Assembly (NCBI RefSeq): GCF_900102465.1
Contig: NZ_FNBW01000004.1
Location: 62,001-126,000 of the forward strand
Direction of reading: 5' to 3'
DNA length: 64,000 nt
Source: Thalassobaculum litoreum DSM 18839
GTDB taxonomy: Bacteria; Pseudomonadota; Alphaproteobacteria; Thalassobaculales; Thalassobaculaceae
This document shows positions 54,286-63,840 of this stretch, piece after piece (within the stretch, counting starts at the first letter, position 1; the number at the start of each line of letters is the position of its first letter). Under the pieces are notes generated by a model. It was not told the origin of the DNA and did no database searches. It was given only the letters and a program-made list of their open reading frames with translations. Made by a program: the position numbers and the translations under genes.

Positions 54286-54790
54286 ACTGGTCCCCTATCC
54301 GGCCGACGAGGTGGCGCGGCTGGAGACCTGGCTCGCCGCCCCGCATGTGAAGCGCTGGTGGAAGCCGCACTGGACCGCGCCGGTGGTGGAGGCGTTCCAC
54401 GCCGGGACCCCGGTGCCGGACTGGCTGCGGCCGTGGCGGATCGACCTGGACGGCCGGCCGATCGGCTATGCCCAGGACTATGACGCGCTGAAGGACGGCG
54501 ATGTCTGGCTGCAGGTCGACGGGGTCGGGCCGGGCACCCGGGGCATCGACCTGCTGATCGGCGAGGAGGACGTGGTGAACCGCAAGCACGGCCGCGCCGC
54601 GATCCGCGCCCTGACCGCAAAGCTGTTCGCCGAGGCGGGCTGCGAGCGGGTCGTGGCCGATCCGCATCCGGACCATTGGGGGGCGATCATCGCCTTTCAG
54701 AAGGCCGGGTACCGCGAGCGCGGCCGCCACCGCTTCCCCTCCGGTCAGGTCATGGTGCTGACCGCGGCGAAAGCGGTTTGGAAAGCTTGA
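54275..54790 (+). CDS. GNAT acetyltransferase, AAC(6')/siderophore-like subgroup
   Basis: A 171-residue GNAT protein of the group that includes AAC(6') and siderophore-type acetyltransferases: it opens with domain start HVKRWWKPHW, has GIDLLIGEEDVVNRKHGRAAIR around the acetyl-CoA motif and ends in WGAIIAFQKAGYRERGR. It overlaps the upstream permease gene by 11 bases, so it is co-transcribed with the amino acid importer and may acetylate the imported compound. Antibiotic resistance is possible but not supported by context. Confidence 0.82.
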   Translation: MPIELVPYPADEVARLETWLAAPHVKRWWKPHWTAPVVEAFHAGTPVPDWLRPWRIDLDGRPIGYAQDYDALKDGDVWLQVDGVGPGTRGIDLLIGEEDVVNRKHGRAAIRALTAKLFAEAGCERVVADPHPDHWGAIIAFQKAGYRERGRHRFPSGQVMVLTAAKAVWKA

Positions 54791-54829
54791 ACCCCGGCGC
54801 CATTTGAGGAACGTTACAAGACTGACGCC

Positions 54830-55054
54830 GTGCGCATCGCGACCGAGGGCTCCGTGGAAGATCTGGAAGAATTGAAACGCCGGCTCGCCGAACTGAAGAC
54901 CGAGCACCGCGACCTGGACGACGTGATCGCTCGCCTGATCGAGCGCGCGCCCTTCGACCAGATCCAGTTGCAGCGGCTGAAGAAGCGCAAGCTGTCGCTG
55001 AAGGATCAGATGAGCCGGCTCGAAAGCCAGATCCTGCCCGACATCATCGCCTGA
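54830..55054 (+). CDS. DUF465 (YdcH-like) small protein
   Basis: A 74-residue, highly charged helical protein with the DUF465 pattern LKTEHRDLDDVIARLI and LQRLKKRKLSLKDQM. It looks like two helices forming a coiled hairpin. Function unknown across the family. The start is a GTG at 54830; another GTG seven codons later would also leave the domain whole. It lies 39 bases after the GNAT gene. Confidence 0.85.
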   Translation: MRIATEGSVEDLEELKRRLAELKTEHRDLDDVIARLIERAPFDQIQLQRLKKRKLSLKDQMSRLESQILPDIIA

Positions 55055-55091
55055 ACCGACCGCGCGCTAACCCATTAAAGATAGAGCAAAA

Positions 55092-55589
55092 CTAAGCCGT
55101 CTTCCGGTCGTTGTATTTCAGGATCACCTTGCGCAGGCCGCCGCGCAGTTCGGCGCCGACCGGGCCGCCGTCGCCCTTGATCTTGGCCTGGCTGATGGCC
55201 TTCAGCGCGTCGATATGCATGCCCAGCACCTCGGTTTCCGGCGCGCCGATCTGGTCGGACAGGTCGATGAATTTGCAGGCGCTGTCGCCCACCTGGCTGA
55301 CCAGCGGATAGCCGAAGGTCCCGGCCTGGCCGCGCAGGTCGTGCAGCATGCGCCGTACCTGGCCCAGGGCGTCCTTGTCCGCACCGTCGCTCTTGCGCAC
55401 CGCCTCCATCGCTTCGCCGAGGGCGGGGATGGTGGCGGCGAAGATCTCCTCGAACTCGCCGGACAGTTTCTGCACCTGCTTGTCGGCCCGGCGGATCAGG
55501 TTGGCCGGATCCGCGCCCTGTTCGACCCGGACCTTCTTGCGGATCGGGTTCGGATTGTCGATGAATTCGACCTTGTGCTTGTCGGTCAT
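55092..55589 (-). CDS. Hpt (histidine phosphotransfer) domain protein
   Basis: A 165-residue helical protein with an Hpt-like centre: H83 in MLHDLRGQAGTFGYPLVSQV, followed by the helix ACKFIDLSD. A basic N-terminal region precedes it. It would accept phosphate from a receiver or kinase and pass it on. It lies 28 bases after a receiver-domain gene on the same strand, so the two form a likely phosphorelay module. No kinase is adjacent. Confidence 0.8.
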   Translation of the reverse strand: MTDKHKVEFIDNPNPIRKKVRVEQGADPANLIRRADKQVQKLSGEFEEIFAATIPALGEAMEAVRKSDGADKDALGQVRRMLHDLRGQAGTFGYPLVSQVGDSACKFIDLSDQIGAPETEVLGMHIDALKAISQAKIKGDGGPVGAELRGGLRKVILKYNDRKTA

Positions 55590-55617
55590 CAGGATCCCCT
55601 GAAACGTCGCCGGGACG

Positions 55618-56160
55618 TCACGCCTGTTTCTTCACGTCGATATCGGTCGCGTCGTCCATCGAGCGGTCGTCGGCGCGCCGCTTGGGTCCGAGATACCCCG
55701 GCTCGAAGCGGCGGCGTCGGTCCGGACCGAAATAGGACCCGGTGCGCACGAATCGGCGCGGGTGCTCGATGATCGAGACGATCCGGGCATAGATCGCGGC
55801 GGCGGAGACCGGCTTGGCCAGGAACTCGGTCATGCCGGTGTCGCGGGCCTGCAACACGTTGCGGGCGATGGTGTTGGCCGAGACGACGATGACCGGGGTG
55901 AGCGGGTTCAGCCCACGCTTGCCGCTGCGCACGGTCTGCAGAAGTTTGGATCCGGCCATCCCTTCCAACTCCCAGTCCATCACGATGATGTCGGCCGCGG
56001 TGTTGCGAAGTTCCTCCAGGGCCTCCTGCCCGTCGCGTGCCTCGACGACGTGGGTGACCCCGAGTCCTTTGATGACGTTAACCAATATAGACCGCATGAA
56101 TCGGTTGTCCTCGACCACGAGGACCGAGATCGCCTCCAATGCATACGTCTTCATCGACAT
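55618..56160 (-). CDS. Stand-alone response regulator (CheY-like receiver)
   Basis: A 180-residue protein with one receiver domain (about 12-132): acidic pair E17-D18, phospho-acceptor D62 in IIVMDWELEGM, S94 and K116 in LAKPVSA. No DNA-binding domain is present; the C-terminal 48 residues hold FGPDRRRR and LGPKRRADDR, an arginine-rich tail seen in alphaproteobacterial relatives. ATG 56160 with AAGG eight bases ahead is preferred. It is co-transcribed with the Hpt gene and diverges from purE. Confidence 0.9.
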   Translation of the reverse strand: MSMKTYALEAISVLVVEDNRFMRSILVNVIKGLGVTHVVEARDGQEALEELRNTAADIIVMDWELEGMAGSKLLQTVRSGKRGLNPLTPVIVVSANTIARNVLQARDTGMTEFLAKPVSAAAIYARIVSIIEHPRRFVRTGSYFGPDRRRRFEPGYLGPKRRADDRSMDDATDIDVKKQA

Positions 56161-56316
56161 CAGCAACGCCTTTTATCACAAGAGTTTATTCTAACCTTCG
56201 CAACCCTGGCTGTCAGCAAGGCTGGCTGTTCTTGAATGCGGCGGGTCCGGTTCGTATAGTCCGCGGCTTCGCGGCTTCAGGTGGTCGCGGGCACAATCGA
56301 CAACTTGGAGGCGAAT

Positions 56317-56808
56317 ATGCCCTCACCCAAGGTCGGCGTGATCATGGGCAGCCAGTCCGACTGGTCAACCATGAAACACGTCTGCGACGTATTGGAAGAC
56401 CTCGGGATCGCGTATGAGGCGCGGATCGTGTCGGCCCACCGCACGCCGAAGCGGATGGTTGAGTATGCCGAGGCCGCCAAGGGCCGGGGCCTGCAGGTGA
56501 TCGTGGCCGGCGCCGGCGGTGCCGCCCATCTTCCGGGCATGGTCGCCTCCATGACCACCCTGCCGGTGCTGGGCGTGCCGGTCGAAAGCAAGGCCCTGTC
56601 CGGTTGGGACAGCCTGCTGTCGATCGTGCAGATGCCGGGCGGCGTTCCGGTCGGAACCCTGGCCATCGGCAAGGCCGGGGCGACCAATGCCGGGCTGATG
56701 GCCGCCTCCATTGTCGCGCTGTCCGACCCGGAGGCGGATGCCGCCCTGGTGGCCTGGCGTCAGGCGCGTACCGAGTCGGTCGCCGACGTCCCCACGGACG
56801 AGGGCTGA
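56317..56808 (+). CDS. purE: 5-(carboxyamino)imidazole ribonucleotide mutase
   Basis: A 163-residue class I PurE that converts N5-CAIR to CAIR in purine synthesis. Motifs are [21 protein letters not shown] and [11 protein letters not shown], with the closing loop [18 protein letters not shown]. Start at 56317 has GGAGG seven bases ahead. It is followed three bases later by purK, its usual partner. Confidence 0.96.
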   Translation: MPSPKVGVIMGSQSDWSTMKHVCDVLEDLGIAYEARIVSAHRTPKRMVEYAEAAKGRGLQVIVAGAGGAAHLPGMVASMTTLPVLGVPVESKALSGWDSLLSIVQMPGGVPVGTLAIGKAGATNAGLMAASIVALSDPEADAALVAWRQARTESVADVPTDEG

Positions 56809-56811
56809 TCC

Positions 56812-57900
56812 ATGGCGCTCCAGCCTCTCCCCGCGAACGCCGTCATCGGAATCCTCGGCGGCGGCCAGCTCGGCCGGATGACGGCCCTTGCCGCCGCCCC
56901 GCTCGGGTACCGCTGCCATATCTACGATCCCGACGCCGACGGCGGGCCGGCCGCGCAGGTCTCGTTCGCGGCGACCTCGGCGGCCTGGGACGACTGGGCG
57001 GCGCTGGACGCCTTCGCCGAGGCGGTCGATGTCGTGACCTACGAATTCGAGAACGTGCCCGTCGCGACGGTCGAGTACCTGATGAAGCGCGTGGCCGTGC
57101 GCCCCGGGCCGATGGCCCTGGAGGTCGCCCAGCACCGGGTGACCGAGAAGAGTTTCGCGCGGGACCAGGGCCTGGAGACCGCGCAGTTCTGGGGGGTGAC
57201 CACCCTGGACGAGCTGATCGACGGGCTGTCCGCCGTCGGCGTGCCGGCGATCCTGAAGACCTGCCGGCTCGGCTATGACGGCAAGGGGCAGATCCGGGTC
57301 GACATGGAGTCCAGCCTCGCCACCGTGTGGGAGGAACTCGGCAGCGACGACGCCATTCTGGAACGCATGGTGCCGTTCGTCACCGAGGTCTCGGTGATCG
57401 CCGCGCGCGGTGCCGACGGCGAGATCGCCTGCTTCCCGGTGACCGAGAACAGCCACGAGGACGGCATCCTGCGCCGCTCGGTGGTGCCTGCCCGGGTATC
57501 CGACGCGGTCGCCGCGGCGGCCCGCAAGGCGGCGGAGACCCTGATCGACGGCCTGGACATCGTCGGCCTTCTGGCCGTGGAGATGTTCGTGACCGAGGAC
57601 GCCGAAGTGCTGATCAACGAGGTCGCGCCCCGGCCGCACAATTCCGGCCACTGGACCCAGAACGGCTGCGCCACCTCGCAGTTCGAGCAATTCGTCCGCG
57701 CGGTCGCCGGCCTGCCGCTCGGGCCGACCGACATCCTGTACGAGAGCGAGATGCTGAACCTGATCGGCGACGATGTGGACAAGGTGTCGGGCTATCTGCG
57801 CGATCCGGACGCCCATGTGCATCTCTACGGCAAGGCGGAAGCCCGGCCCGGTCGCAAGATGGGACACGTGAACCGGCGGCTCAGCCCTCGCCGAGGATAG
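56812..57900 (+). CDS. purK: 5-(carboxyamino)imidazole ribonucleotide synthase
   Basis: A 362-residue ATP-grasp enzyme that carboxylates AIR to N5-CAIR with bicarbonate and ATP. It shows IGILGGGQLGRM at the start, an ATP-grasp centre with LKTCRLGYDGKGQIRV and the metal-site stretch INEVAPRPHNSGHWT. It follows purE directly. Its last 20 bases overlap the end of the convergent ccmI gene. Confidence 0.96.
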   Translation: MALQPLPANAVIGILGGGQLGRMTALAAAPLGYRCHIYDPDADGGPAAQVSFAATSAAWDDWAALDAFAEAVDVVTYEFENVPVATVEYLMKRVAVRPGPMALEVAQHRVTEKSFARDQGLETAQFWGVTTLDELIDGLSAVGVPAILKTCRLGYDGKGQIRVDMESSLATVWEELGSDDAILERMVPFVTEVSVIAARGADGEIACFPVTENSHEDGILRRSVVPARVSDAVAAAARKAAETLIDGLDIVGLLAVEMFVTEDAEVLINEVAPRPHNSGHWTQNGCATSQFEQFVRAVAGLPLGPTDILYESEMLNLIGDDVDKVSGYLRDPDAHVHLYGKAEARPGRKMGHVNRRLSPRRG

Positions 57901-59293
57901 CCAGCCGCTGCTGGATCGCGGCGCGGATCGGCGAGTCCTCGGGCAGCCGCTCCAGCAGCCGGGTCCAGAGATCCCGGGCGGCCTCCGTGTCGCCCTTGCG
58001 CGCGGCGATCATGCCGCCGAAGAATAGCCCTTCCGGATTCTCCGGCTCGATCTCCCGCACCCGAGCGACCGTGTCGATGAACGCCTGGGGCATCGCCCGG
58101 TTGGCGGTGCCCGGCGGGAACAGGGCGCGGGCGTAGTCGAGCTGGACGTCGGCCCGGTCCGGCGCCCGCTCCGCCGCCTCCTTGTAGGCGGCCACGGACT
58201 TCTCCGGCTCGCCCAGCACCTGCCAGGACCGGCCCAGCCGCAGCCAGCCGTCGATATCGCTCGGATCGGCCTCCAGCCGGGCCTGCAGCCCGTCGACCAT
58301 GCCACGGATCATCGCCAGGCGATCCTCCGACGACATGGACTGGGCGGCGGCCACGTCCTCTTGGCTGGGACCGCGCGGCCCCGACGCCGTCGGCCGCTCG
58401 CCGACCACCTCCTGGCCCAGGGCCGCCAGGTCGATGCCGTTCTCGGCGGCCACATCCTCCATCCGCTGCATCAGCCCGGCCCGCCAAGGCGCATCGGGCG
58501 GCGTGTCGGCGGCCAGGGCCAGCCACTGCCGCAGCGCGGATTCCGCGTCTCCCGCCTGCAGAGCGCCCAGGGCCAGGTAATAGCGGGCGCGGGGATCCGC
58601 CGGTGCGATCTCCAGCACGTCCCGGAAGGCCTGGCGGGCGTCCGGCGTCACGATGCCGCGGTCGCGTCGGACCAGGGCCTCGGCCATCTCGCCGAGCGCT
58701 TCGGCACCGCCGCCCAGCCCGGCCGAGCGCCGGAAGGCGACGGCGGCCTGCTCGAAATCCCCGAGGGCCAGCCGGGATCGGCCGAGCAGCATCCAGCCTT
58801 CCAGATCGTCCGGCTGGCTACCCAGCCGCTGCTCCAGGTTCTGCACCATCTCCATGATACCGCGCTGACGCTGCGCCAGCTCGGCCATGCGGGTGCGCTC
58901 GTCGGCGCGGGCGGACAGCGGAAGGTCGGGCATGCCGGGGCTGCCCGCATGCAGGTAGACGGCCGCGGTGGCGGCCGGCACGCCGACGATGATCAGCGCG
59001 GCGACGGTGAAGCGGCGCCAGCGGGTGGAGGCGGGATCGGTCGCGGTCGGGGCCTCGTCGCGATCCGCCTCGGCCAGGATGCGGCGCTCCACCTCGATCC
59101 GGGCGGCATCCGCCTCCGCATCGGCCAGCCGCCCGGCGGCCCGGTCGCGCTCGATCTCCGCAAGCTGGTCCTTCAGCACCGCCAGACCGTGTTCCGCGCG
59201 CGGCGCCGTGGCCTGGCGCCGGCGGACCAGCGGCGCGATCAGGGCGAGCACGGCGGCAAGCACCAGGACGCCGGCGACGGCCCAGAACATCAT
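57881..59293 (-). CDS. ccmI: Cytochrome c maturation protein CcmI (CycH)
   Basis: A 470-residue protein with two N-terminal membrane helices (about 3-22 and 95-115) separated by a heptad-like helical loop ([21 protein letters not shown] region), then a periplasmic TPR domain with repeats such as [21 protein letters not shown] and [21 protein letters not shown]. CcmI holds apocytochrome c for heme attachment by CcmF/CcmH. It overlaps ccmH by four bases and is last in the ccm operon; its 3' end overlaps purK. Confidence 0.95.
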   Translation of the reverse strand: MMFWAVAGVLVLAAVLALIAPLVRRRQATAPRAEHGLAVLKDQLAEIERDRAAGRLADAEADAARIEVERRILAEADRDEAPTATDPASTRWRRFTVAALIIVGVPAATAAVYLHAGSPGMPDLPLSARADERTRMAELAQRQRGIMEMVQNLEQRLGSQPDDLEGWMLLGRSRLALGDFEQAAVAFRRSAGLGGGAEALGEMAEALVRRDRGIVTPDARQAFRDVLEIAPADPRARYYLALGALQAGDAESALRQWLALAADTPPDAPWRAGLMQRMEDVAAENGIDLAALGQEVVGERPTASGPRGPSQEDVAAAQSMSSEDRLAMIRGMVDGLQARLEADPSDIDGWLRLGRSWQVLGEPEKSVAAYKEAAERAPDRADVQLDYARALFPPGTANRAMPQAFIDTVARVREIEPENPEGLFFGGMIAARKGDTEAARDLWTRLLERLPEDSPIRAAIQQRLAILGEG

Positions 59294-59778
59294 GCCGGCC
59301 TCCCGGTGTCGTCTTCCTCGTCCAGCAGCGCGTCCAGGCGCATCCGCTCCTCCGGTGTGAGCGGTGTGGGCGTGGCGGCCTTGCGCCGGCGCGCCAGGGT
59401 GACGATCACCACGATGGCGCCCAGTCCGAGCAGGGCGGCGGGGCCGTACCAGAGGATCAGCGTGCTCTCGGTCTTCGGCGGCTCCAGCAGCACGAAGGGG
59501 CCGTAGCGGGCCACCAGGAAATCGAGCACCTCCTGGTCGCTGTCGCCGGCGATCAGGCGCTCGCGCACCAGCAGACGCAGGTCGCGGGCCAACTCGGCGT
59601 TGCTGTCGTCGATCGACTGGTTCTGGCAGACCAGGCAGCGCACCTCGGCGCTGAGCGTGCGGGCGCGGGCCTCCAGCGCCGCATCATCCAGCACCTCGTC
59701 GGGCTGCACGGCCAGCGCCGGCCCGGCGGCCAGCAGCAGGAGGGCGAGGAGCAGGGCACGGATCGCCGGTCGGATCAT
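59290..59778 (-). CDS. ccmH: Cytochrome c maturation thioredoxin-like protein CcmH
   Basis: A 162-residue protein: signal helix (about 4-23), the redox pair C48 and C51 in [15 protein letters not shown], a helical bundle and a C-terminal membrane helix (about 107-128). It reduces the apocytochrome CxxCH thiols together with CcmG. Its start overlaps ccmG by four bases (ATGA). Confidence 0.95.
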   Translation of the reverse strand: MIRPAIRALLLALLLLAAGPALAVQPDEVLDDAALEARARTLSAEVRCLVCQNQSIDDSNAELARDLRLLVRERLIAGDSDQEVLDFLVARYGPFVLLEPPKTESTLILWYGPAALLGLGAIVVIVTLARRRKAATPTPLTPEERMRLDALLDEEDDTGRPA

Positions 59779-60308
59779 TGCTCCAGCTCCTTCAGCAGCG
59801 GCACCAGGGTCGCCTCCGCCACCCGGTCGGTCACCTCGCCCACATGGCGGTGGCGGATCACGCCGCTGCCGTCGATCACATAGGTCTCGGGCACGCCGTA
59901 GACGCCGAACTCGATTCCGGTGCGGCCGTCGCGGTCGACCCCGATCCGCGCGTACGGATTGCCGAGATCGGACAGGAACCGGCGGGTGGCCACCGGGTCG
60001 TCCTTGTAGGCCAGGCCGTAGACCGTGACGCCGTCCCCGGCCAGGGCCTGCAGCCGGGGGATCTCGGCCCGGCAGGGGGCGCACCAGGAGGCGAAGACGT
60101 TGACCAGCACCGGCTTGCCGGCGAGGTCGGCGGAGGCGAGGCCGGGCGCGCCCGGCTCCAGGCCCGGCAGGTCGAAGGCCGGCACCGGCTTGTCCAGCAG
60201 GACCGACGGCAGTTCCTGCGGATTGCGCCCGTCCAGGATCGGCCAGGCCAGGGCTGCCACCAGGGCGACGGCGGCGGCGAGCGGAATCAGGGCGAACAGG
60301 CGGCGCAC
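59775..60308 (-). CDS. ccmG: Thiol:disulfide interchange protein CcmG (DsbE)
   Basis: A 177-residue membrane-anchored thioredoxin-fold protein with [13 protein letters not shown] (C76, C79) and a later cis-proline loop [10 protein letters not shown]. It provides reductant for apocytochrome c thiols in the periplasm. The start is a GTG at 60308, four bases after the ccmF stop. It lies between ccmF and ccmH as usual. Confidence 0.95.
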   Translation of the reverse strand: MRRLFALIPLAAAVALVAALAWPILDGRNPQELPSVLLDKPVPAFDLPGLEPGAPGLASADLAGKPVLVNVFASWCAPCRAEIPRLQALAGDGVTVYGLAYKDDPVATRRFLSDLGNPYARIGVDRDGRTGIEFGVYGVPETYVIDGSGVIRHRHVGEVTDRVAEATLVPLLKELEQ

Positions 60309-60312
60309 GGGC

Positions 60313-62289
60313 TCAGTCGTCTCCGCCGGCGGCGGCGAGCGCCGTACGCTCGCGGCGCGGGGCCGGTGCGCCGACGCGCAGGCGCCGGTCGGCGAGCGAG
60401 ACCAGCCCGCCCAGGGACATCAGAAACCCGCCGACCCAGATCCACATCACCAGGGCCTTGTGATAGACGCGGACGGTCCAGCGGTCGCCGTCGGCCGGCT
60501 CGCCCAGCACGGCATAGAGATCGCCGGCCGGGCGCACCCGGATCGCCGCCTCGGTGGTCTGCTGGCCCTCGGCCGGGAAGAAGCGGCGCTCGGATTCCAG
60601 GCGCTGGCCGTTCTCCAGGACGAAGGTGCCGACCTGGGCGTTGAAGTTGGGCCCCGCCCGCTCGGTCACTCCCTCGAAGGTCAGGGTGTGGCCGGCGATC
60701 TCCACCTTGTCGCCCCGGGAAGCGTAACGCACGACCTCGGCGCTGAAGAAGGTTTCGCCGACCGCGCCGACGATGAACACCGCCAGCCCGAGATGGGCGA
60801 GCGTCATGCCGTAGGCGGCGCGCGGCAGGCCGGCGGCGCGGGACAGGGAGCTGGACAGCGGCACCCGGAACAGGCGGATCCGGTCGGCCAGTTCGGTCAG
60901 CACGGCGACCCCCAGCCAGGCGGCGAGCGCCATGCCCAGGGCCGCGCCGACCGGCGCGCCCTGCAGCCAGGCCAGCGCCAAGCCGAGCGAAATGGCGATG
61001 ATGGCGGCGGCCCAGAGGTTATGCAGGGCGCCGGCCAGGTCGCCGCGCTTCCAGGCCAGCAGCGGACCGATGCCGACCGCGATGACCAGCGGCACCATCA
61101 GCGGCACGAAGGTCGCCTCGAAGAACGGCGGGCCGACGGAGACCTTCTCGCCGGTCACCGTTTCCAGCGCCAGCGGATACAGGGTGCCGATCAGCACGGT
61201 GGCCGCCGCGGTCGCGGTCAGCAGGTTGTTCAGCACCAGCCCGCCCTCGCGGCTGATCGGCCGGAACACACCGCCGCCCTCCATCGTCGGCGCACGCCAG
61301 GCATAGAGCGCGAAGGAGCCGCCGATGGCGATCGCCAGCAGGACGAGAATGAACATGCCGCGCTCCGGATCGACGGCGAAGGCATGCACGCTGGTCAGCA
61401 CGCCGGAGCGCACCAGGAAGGTGCCGAGCAGGGACAGGGCGAAGGCGATCAGCGCCAGCAGGATGGTCCAGCTCTTCAGGGCGTCGCGCTTCTCCACCAC
61501 GATGGCGGAATGCAGCAGGGCGGTCGCCGCCAGCCAGGGCATGAAGCTGGCGTTCTCCACCGGATCCCAGAACCACCAGCCGCCCCAGCCGAGCTCGTAA
61601 TAGGCCCAGCCCGAGCCGAGTATGATGCCGGCGGTCAGCGCCACCCAGGCGGCCAGGGTCCAGGGCCGCACCCAGCGGGCCCAGGATGGATCGACCCGGC
61701 CCTCCAGCAGGGCGGCGACGGCGAAGGAGAAGGTGGTGGAGAGCCCGACATAGCCGAGATAGAGCATCGGCGGATGCAGGGCGAGGCCGATATCCTGCAG
61801 CAGCGGGTTCAGCCCACGGCCGTCGATCGGCGGCGGCACGACTCGTTCGAACGGGTTCGAGGTGAACAGGATGAAGGCGAGGAAGCCGATGCCGATCATC
61901 CCCTGGATCGCGATGGTCCGCGCCCGCAGGCTCTCCGGCAGATTGCCGCCGAACGCCGCCACCGCCGCGCCGAACAGCGACAGGATCAGCACCCACAGCA
62001 GCATCGAGCCCTCGTGGTTCCCCCACACCCCCGACACCTTGTAGATCATCGGCTTCAGGGAATGGGAGTTCGCGGCCACGTTGGAGACCGAGAAGTCCGA
62101 GGTCACGAAGGCGTGGGTCAGCGCGCCGAAGGAAAGGATCAGCGCGGCGAACTGGACCAGGGCCGCCGGTTGCGCCATGGCCATGAGCGTGGAATCTCCG
62201 CGCGCCGCGCCGTAGAGCGGCACCACGGTCTGGAACACCGCGACGACCAGCGCGGCGGCGAGTGCCAGATGGCCGAGCTCGGCGATCAA
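60313..62289 (-). CDS. ccmF: Cytochrome c heme lyase subunit CcmF
   Basis: A 658-residue membrane protein with about 15 helices. The heme-handling WWD domain reads [19 protein letters not shown] (about 234-252), and conserved histidines flank it ([20 protein letters not shown]). CcmF with CcmH and CcmI attaches heme delivered by CcmE to CxxCH motifs. It overlaps ccmE by four bases. Confidence 0.97.
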   Translation of the reverse strand: MIAELGHLALAAALVVAVFQTVVPLYGAARGDSTLMAMAQPAALVQFAALILSFGALTHAFVTSDFSVSNVAANSHSLKPMIYKVSGVWGNHEGSMLLWVLILSLFGAAVAAFGGNLPESLRARTIAIQGMIGIGFLAFILFTSNPFERVVPPPIDGRGLNPLLQDIGLALHPPMLYLGYVGLSTTFSFAVAALLEGRVDPSWARWVRPWTLAAWVALTAGIILGSGWAYYELGWGGWWFWDPVENASFMPWLAATALLHSAIVVEKRDALKSWTILLALIAFALSLLGTFLVRSGVLTSVHAFAVDPERGMFILVLLAIAIGGSFALYAWRAPTMEGGGVFRPISREGGLVLNNLLTATAAATVLIGTLYPLALETVTGEKVSVGPPFFEATFVPLMVPLVIAVGIGPLLAWKRGDLAGALHNLWAAAIIAISLGLALAWLQGAPVGAALGMALAAWLGVAVLTELADRIRLFRVPLSSSLSRAAGLPRAAYGMTLAHLGLAVFIVGAVGETFFSAEVVRYASRGDKVEIAGHTLTFEGVTERAGPNFNAQVGTFVLENGQRLESERRFFPAEGQQTTEAAIRVRPAGDLYAVLGEPADGDRWTVRVYHKALVMWIWVGGFLMSLGGLVSLADRRLRVGAPAPRRERTALAAAGGDD

Positions 62290-62777
62290 GAGCCACCTCC
62301 GGTCTGTTGTGCGCCGGTCTCCTGGGCGTCAGGGTACGGGGATTCCCCGTCCTTCCAGTGACCCTGCTTCTTCAGAGCGTCGGCCACTTCCTTGGGCATG
62401 TAGGTCTCGTCGTGCTTGGCCAGGACCTCGTCCGCCTGGAACACGGCGTTCTGCAGGCGGCCCTGGGCGACGATGCCCTGCCCCTCGCGGAACAGGTCCG
62501 GCAGGATGCCGACATAGCGGACGGTCAGCGTCGAATTGCCGTCGGTGACGTTGAAGCGGATCTCCGCGTCGGCCGGGCCGCGCTCCACCGACCCGCTCTC
62601 CACCAGCCCGCCGACGCGGATGCGGCGTTCGGGATCCACCGGCTCCGCCCGCAGGTCGGTCGGGCTGAAGAAGAAGACGACGCTGTCCTCGAACGCGGTC
62701 AGCACCAGTCCGGCGGCGATGCCGAGGAAGGCGAGGCCGCCGACGATCAGGGCGATGCGCTGGTTCTTCCGGGTCAT
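62286..62777 (-). CDS. ccmE: Heme chaperone CcmE
   Basis: A 163-residue periplasmic heme chaperone: one N-terminal anchor (about 8-28), an OB-fold and the heme-binding motif KHDETYMP, with covalent ligand H122 and Y126. The C-terminal tail is polar and flexible. It takes heme from CcmC and hands it to CcmF. It overlaps ccmD by four bases. Confidence 0.97.
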   Translation of the reverse strand: MTRKNQRIALIVGGLAFLGIAAGLVLTAFEDSVVFFFSPTDLRAEPVDPERRIRVGGLVESGSVERGPADAEIRFNVTDGNSTLTVRYVGILPDLFREGQGIVAQGRLQNAVFQADEVLAKHDETYMPKEVADALKKQGHWKDGESPYPDAQETGAQQTGGGS

Positions 62778-62965
62778 GGGGCGTCCCCCCGCATGTCGGC
62801 AGGACGGCGGATGTCGGAGCCGAGCTCACGCAGCCGCGCCACTTCTGCCTCGAGGCGGCGGGCATCGGTCCAGGAATGAATCAGAAGTCCGATCAGGACG
62901 AGCGCCGCGATGCCGTAGGACGGCCACACATACGCCGCGTATCCACCCATCGAGAAATAGTCCAC
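62774..62965 (-). CDS. ccmD: Heme exporter small subunit CcmD
   Basis: A 63-residue single-helix protein with [17 protein letters not shown], the CcmD hallmark, then a charged cytosolic helix. A GTG at 62965 is preferred because GGGGAG lies about nine bases ahead; an ATG at 62950 would start exactly at the hallmark. It stabilises the CcmABC-CcmE complex. A 141-base gap separates it from ccmC, unusual in an otherwise overlapping operon, and could hold a second promoter. Confidence 0.88.
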   Translation of the reverse strand: MDYFSMGGYAAYVWPSYGIAALVLIGLLIHSWTDARRLEAEVARLRELGSDIRRPADMRGDAP

Positions 62966-63106
62966 GCCCGGTTCTCCCCGGTCTGTAACCCACGGGTACC
63001 TACGCACCCTTGCCCGCCAAACCTAAGGCGTCCGACCCGCAACGCCAAGCGCGACGGCAGCCCGCTCCATGCGGCTAATCGCATCACGGACCGACAGGGA
63101 TGTGGG

Positions 63107-63826
63107 CTAGCGGGACGCCGCGGCAAGTCTCATCTGGCGCAGGCGACGACCGGCGTACAGCCCGCGCAGCCGCAGGATCATCATGACCCCGAACAGCGTG
63201 AAGTAAGCGCCGGCCATCAGCAACAGCGGCAGCAGCATCTCCGGCGCGATCGACGGGCCGTCCATGCGCAGCACGCTGGCCGGCTGGTGCAGGGTGTTCC
63301 ACCAGTCGACGGAGAACTTGATGATCGGCACGTTGACCGCCCCGACCAGGGCCAGCACGGCACCGGCCCGTCCGCCCCGGTCCGGGTCGTCGAAGGCGTT
63401 CACCAGCGCGATGTAGCCCAGATACAGGAAGAACAGGATCAGCACGGAGGTCAGCCGCGCATCCCAGACCCACCAGGTGCCCCACATGGGCTGGCCCCAG
63501 AGCGACCCGGTGGCGAGCGAGATCAGGGTGAAGCCGGCGCCGATCGGGGCGGCGGCACGGGCGGCGAGATCCGCCAGCACATGTTTCCAGATCAGGAAGG
63601 ACGCGCCGGCCAGGGCCATGGTGGCGTAACAGGCCAGCGCCGCCCAGGCGGCCGGCACGTGCACGTACATGATCCGCACCGTCTCGCCCTGCTGATAGTC
63701 GGCGGGGCTGTCGAACAGCGCGTAGTACAGGCCGGCGGCGAATAGGCCTGCCGACACCACCGCCAGCACCGGCAGGACGGCGTTGGCGATGCGGAAGAAC
63801 CGGGTCGGATTGGCGAAACGGTGCAT
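63107..63826 (-). CDS. ccmC: Heme exporter/transfer protein CcmC
   Basis: A 239-residue six-helix protein with the WWD domain WGTWWVWDARLTS (about 115-127) and flanking histidines (YVHVPAAW and TLHQPAS). It presents heme to CcmE in the periplasm. It starts 14 bases after the ccmB stop. Confidence 0.96.
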   Translation of the reverse strand: MHRFANPTRFFRIANAVLPVLAVVSAGLFAAGLYYALFDSPADYQQGETVRIMYVHVPAAWAALACYATMALAGASFLIWKHVLADLAARAAAPIGAGFTLISLATGSLWGQPMWGTWWVWDARLTSVLILFFLYLGYIALVNAFDDPDRGGRAGAVLALVGAVNVPIIKFSVDWWNTLHQPASVLRMDGPSIAPEMLLPLLLMAGAYFTLFGVMMILRLRGLYAGRRLRQMRLAAASR

Positions 63827-63840
63827 GCAGTGGATATCGC

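Noticed and set aside
54275-54790. Aminoglycoside resistance gene
   Set aside because: The GNAT subgroup includes AAC(6') enzymes, but the gene overlaps an amino acid permease gene and is not near other resistance or mobile genes, so a metabolic role is more likely.
60025-62361. Long plus-strand frame opposite ccmF-ccmG
   Set aside because: Antisense shadow of well-defined ccm genes with no recognisable domain.
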